From Thiotrichaceae bacterium UBA4486 (GTDB lineage Bacteria; Pseudomonadota; Gammaproteobacteria; Eutrophobiales; Eutrophobiaceae), in assembly GCA_002389045.1 (NCBI GenBank), contig DGNS01000013.1:155425-219424 (forward strand): 64,000 nt of DNA. The letters run 5' to 3'. The notes under the pieces are model-generated. The model had not been told where the DNA came from and did no database searches. It worked only from the letters and a program-made list of their open reading frames with translations. Positions 63,156-64,000 of the stretch are shown piece by piece. The position numbers and the translations under genes were made by a program. How positions within the stretch are numbered: position 1 is the stretch's first letter; every line of letters starts with the position of its first letter.

Positions 63156-64000
63156 TCAGCCCGGGCGCCCGTCCGGCCGGGGTGTTGCCAGCATCGGTGT
63201 GTAAAGCGCGGTGAACAGCCCGAACGCCAGGATCCAGCCGATCGCCGCGAGGATGAGGCCGGTTTGATAATCGATCACTCCGGCCGCGGCCATCAGCCGC
63301 AGTACTGTCGCGGCAAAAATGGCAACATAGATAACGATAGCAAAGCGCACCAGCCGCATGGGTCGCCCGGTATGTCCCGCAGTGACCCGGGTCATCACGC
63401 CCAGTATGAGTGTGCCCATGGCGCCCACGCCCAGCGTGTGCTGCCACAACCCGGCGGGCATTGAGTCGCTAATCAATCCGGCGCCGCGCAGCAGTAACGC
63501 CAGCACTATCCAGAAATAGGCCAGGTGCAATATCCACAACAGCGGCTCGGCGGCGACCCGCCATCCGGACCATTGCCACAACCTCAGGCCATTGATCAGG
63601 CCGGCAATAATGATCGCCCACCCGAGCACTAATGCAGGTGCGCTGAAGAGATCCAGCACCACGAGCACCACGATAGTGCCGATGGCCAGTTGGTCAACAC
63701 GGGGATTGCGAGAGACGGGTTCCGGGTTCATGCCCTGCATGCGTAACCAGTTCGCTGAAAATGCCGGCGTGATGCGACCGGCGACAATGACCATCATCAG
63801 TGTAATGACATTGAATCCCGTGTTCTGACCCAGCTGCAGTAATGGGCCCGATGACTGGATGACGCCAAGATGCATGAACAGGTTGCCCAGAAACAGCAGC
63901 CCGAGTACACCGACCAGCAGCAGATTGCGTTGATTTTCATAGCGTATCAATATCATTGCGGCATAGCCGCCAAACACCGGTAGAAAGGCGAGATCCAGGA
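63156..64000 (-). CDS. nnrS: NnrS family protein (partial, runs off the window)
   Basis: C-terminal 280 residues of a second NnrS. The frame remains open to base 64000, so the start lies outside. Family features are visible: the NVITLMMVIVAGRITPAFSA region, the WILHLAYFWIVLALLLRG helix and GAMGTLILGVMTRVTAGHTG near the C-terminus. It belongs to the heme- and copper-binding NO-tolerance group and is more canonical than the copy at 46647. It lies upstream of the sulfide:quinone reductase on the same strand. Confidence 0.85.
   Translation of the reverse strand, partial: LDLAFLPVFGGYAAMILIRYENQRNLLLVGVLGLLFLGNLFMHLGVIQSSGPLLQLGQNTGFNVITLMMVIVAGRITPAFSANWLRMQGMNPEPVSRNPRVDQLAIGTIVVLVVLDLFSAPALVLGWAIIIAGLINGLRLWQWSGWRVAAEPLLWILHLAYFWIVLALLLRGAGLISDSMPAGLWQHTLGVGAMGTLILGVMTRVTAGHTGRPMRLVRFAIVIYVAIFAATVLRLMAAAGVIDYQTGLILAAIGWILAFGLFTALYTPMLATPRPDGRPG

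Overview
The window looks like a chromosomal segment of a denitrifying, facultatively anaerobic gammaproteobacterium, perhaps from a sulfur-oxidising lineage. Supporting this are a complete periplasmic nitrate reductase operon (napFDAGHBC), a cytochrome cd1 nitrite reductase and heme d1 operon (nirS-C-F-D-L-G-H-J-N), a non-canonical heme-copper NO reductase cluster, the O2-independent ubiquinone genes ubiTUV, an anaerobic class III ribonucleotide reductase, and a type II sulfide:quinone reductase. The lineage is inferred from gene content only. No rRNA, tRNA, CRISPR array, transposase or origin was seen.

Layout. 0.1-9.7 kb: small MscS-type channel, a lipoprotein, a LysR regulator, an HpnL-like membrane protein, a CDP-alcohol phosphatidyltransferase, a pirin / glutathionyl-hydroquinone reductase / cytochrome b561 operon that shares a candidate operator with the LysR gene, an SDR remnant, and DUF485-actP. 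9.7-14.0 kb: RND pump and adaptor. 14.3-15.7 kb: outer-membrane porin behind an FNR/DNR-type box. 15.8-23.8 kb: nir operon on the minus strand. 24-27.4 kb: DNR-type regulator, a heme-copper-oxidase-like protein lacking two CuB histidines, and heme A synthase. 27.5-35.1 kb: the NO reductase cluster, made of two small membrane proteins, a CuA subunit II, a six-histidine subunit I without the cross-link tyrosine, heme O synthase, SCO, a cytochrome b / ferredoxin / MvhD fusion, an unknown anchored protein, bacteriohemerythrin and a c-type cytochrome. 35.1-41.4 kb: nap operon on the minus strand. 42-47.8 kb: YhcC-type radical SAM protein, thioredoxin-like protein, a GMC oxidoreductase with its subunit-3 partner, hemerythrin, NnrS. 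48.1-54.2 kb: ubiTUV, nrdD with its glycyl-radical domain on a separate 61-residue gene, nrdG. 54.5-64 kb: a trans-sulfuration PLP enzyme, a TetR-controlled RND pump, DUF488, sulfide:quinone reductase, and a second NnrS cut by the window end.

How it fits together. Nap reduces nitrate, NirS reduces nitrite to NO, and the unusual heme-copper enzyme is the only NO reductase candidate here; norCB, norVW and nos genes are absent from the window. TTGA(C/T)-N4-(A/G)TCAA boxes lie 68-90 bp before the probable starts of nirS, the NOR cluster, nap, nrdD and the porin. A weaker one precedes ubiT, which suggests a shared FNR/DNR regulon. CtaA and CtaB would supply heme A/O to the NO reductase. The cytochrome b/Fe-S fusion could link it to quinol or another reductant. 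The main novelty candidates are the NOR cluster with its fusion protein, the degenerate heme-copper protein, and the split NrdD.
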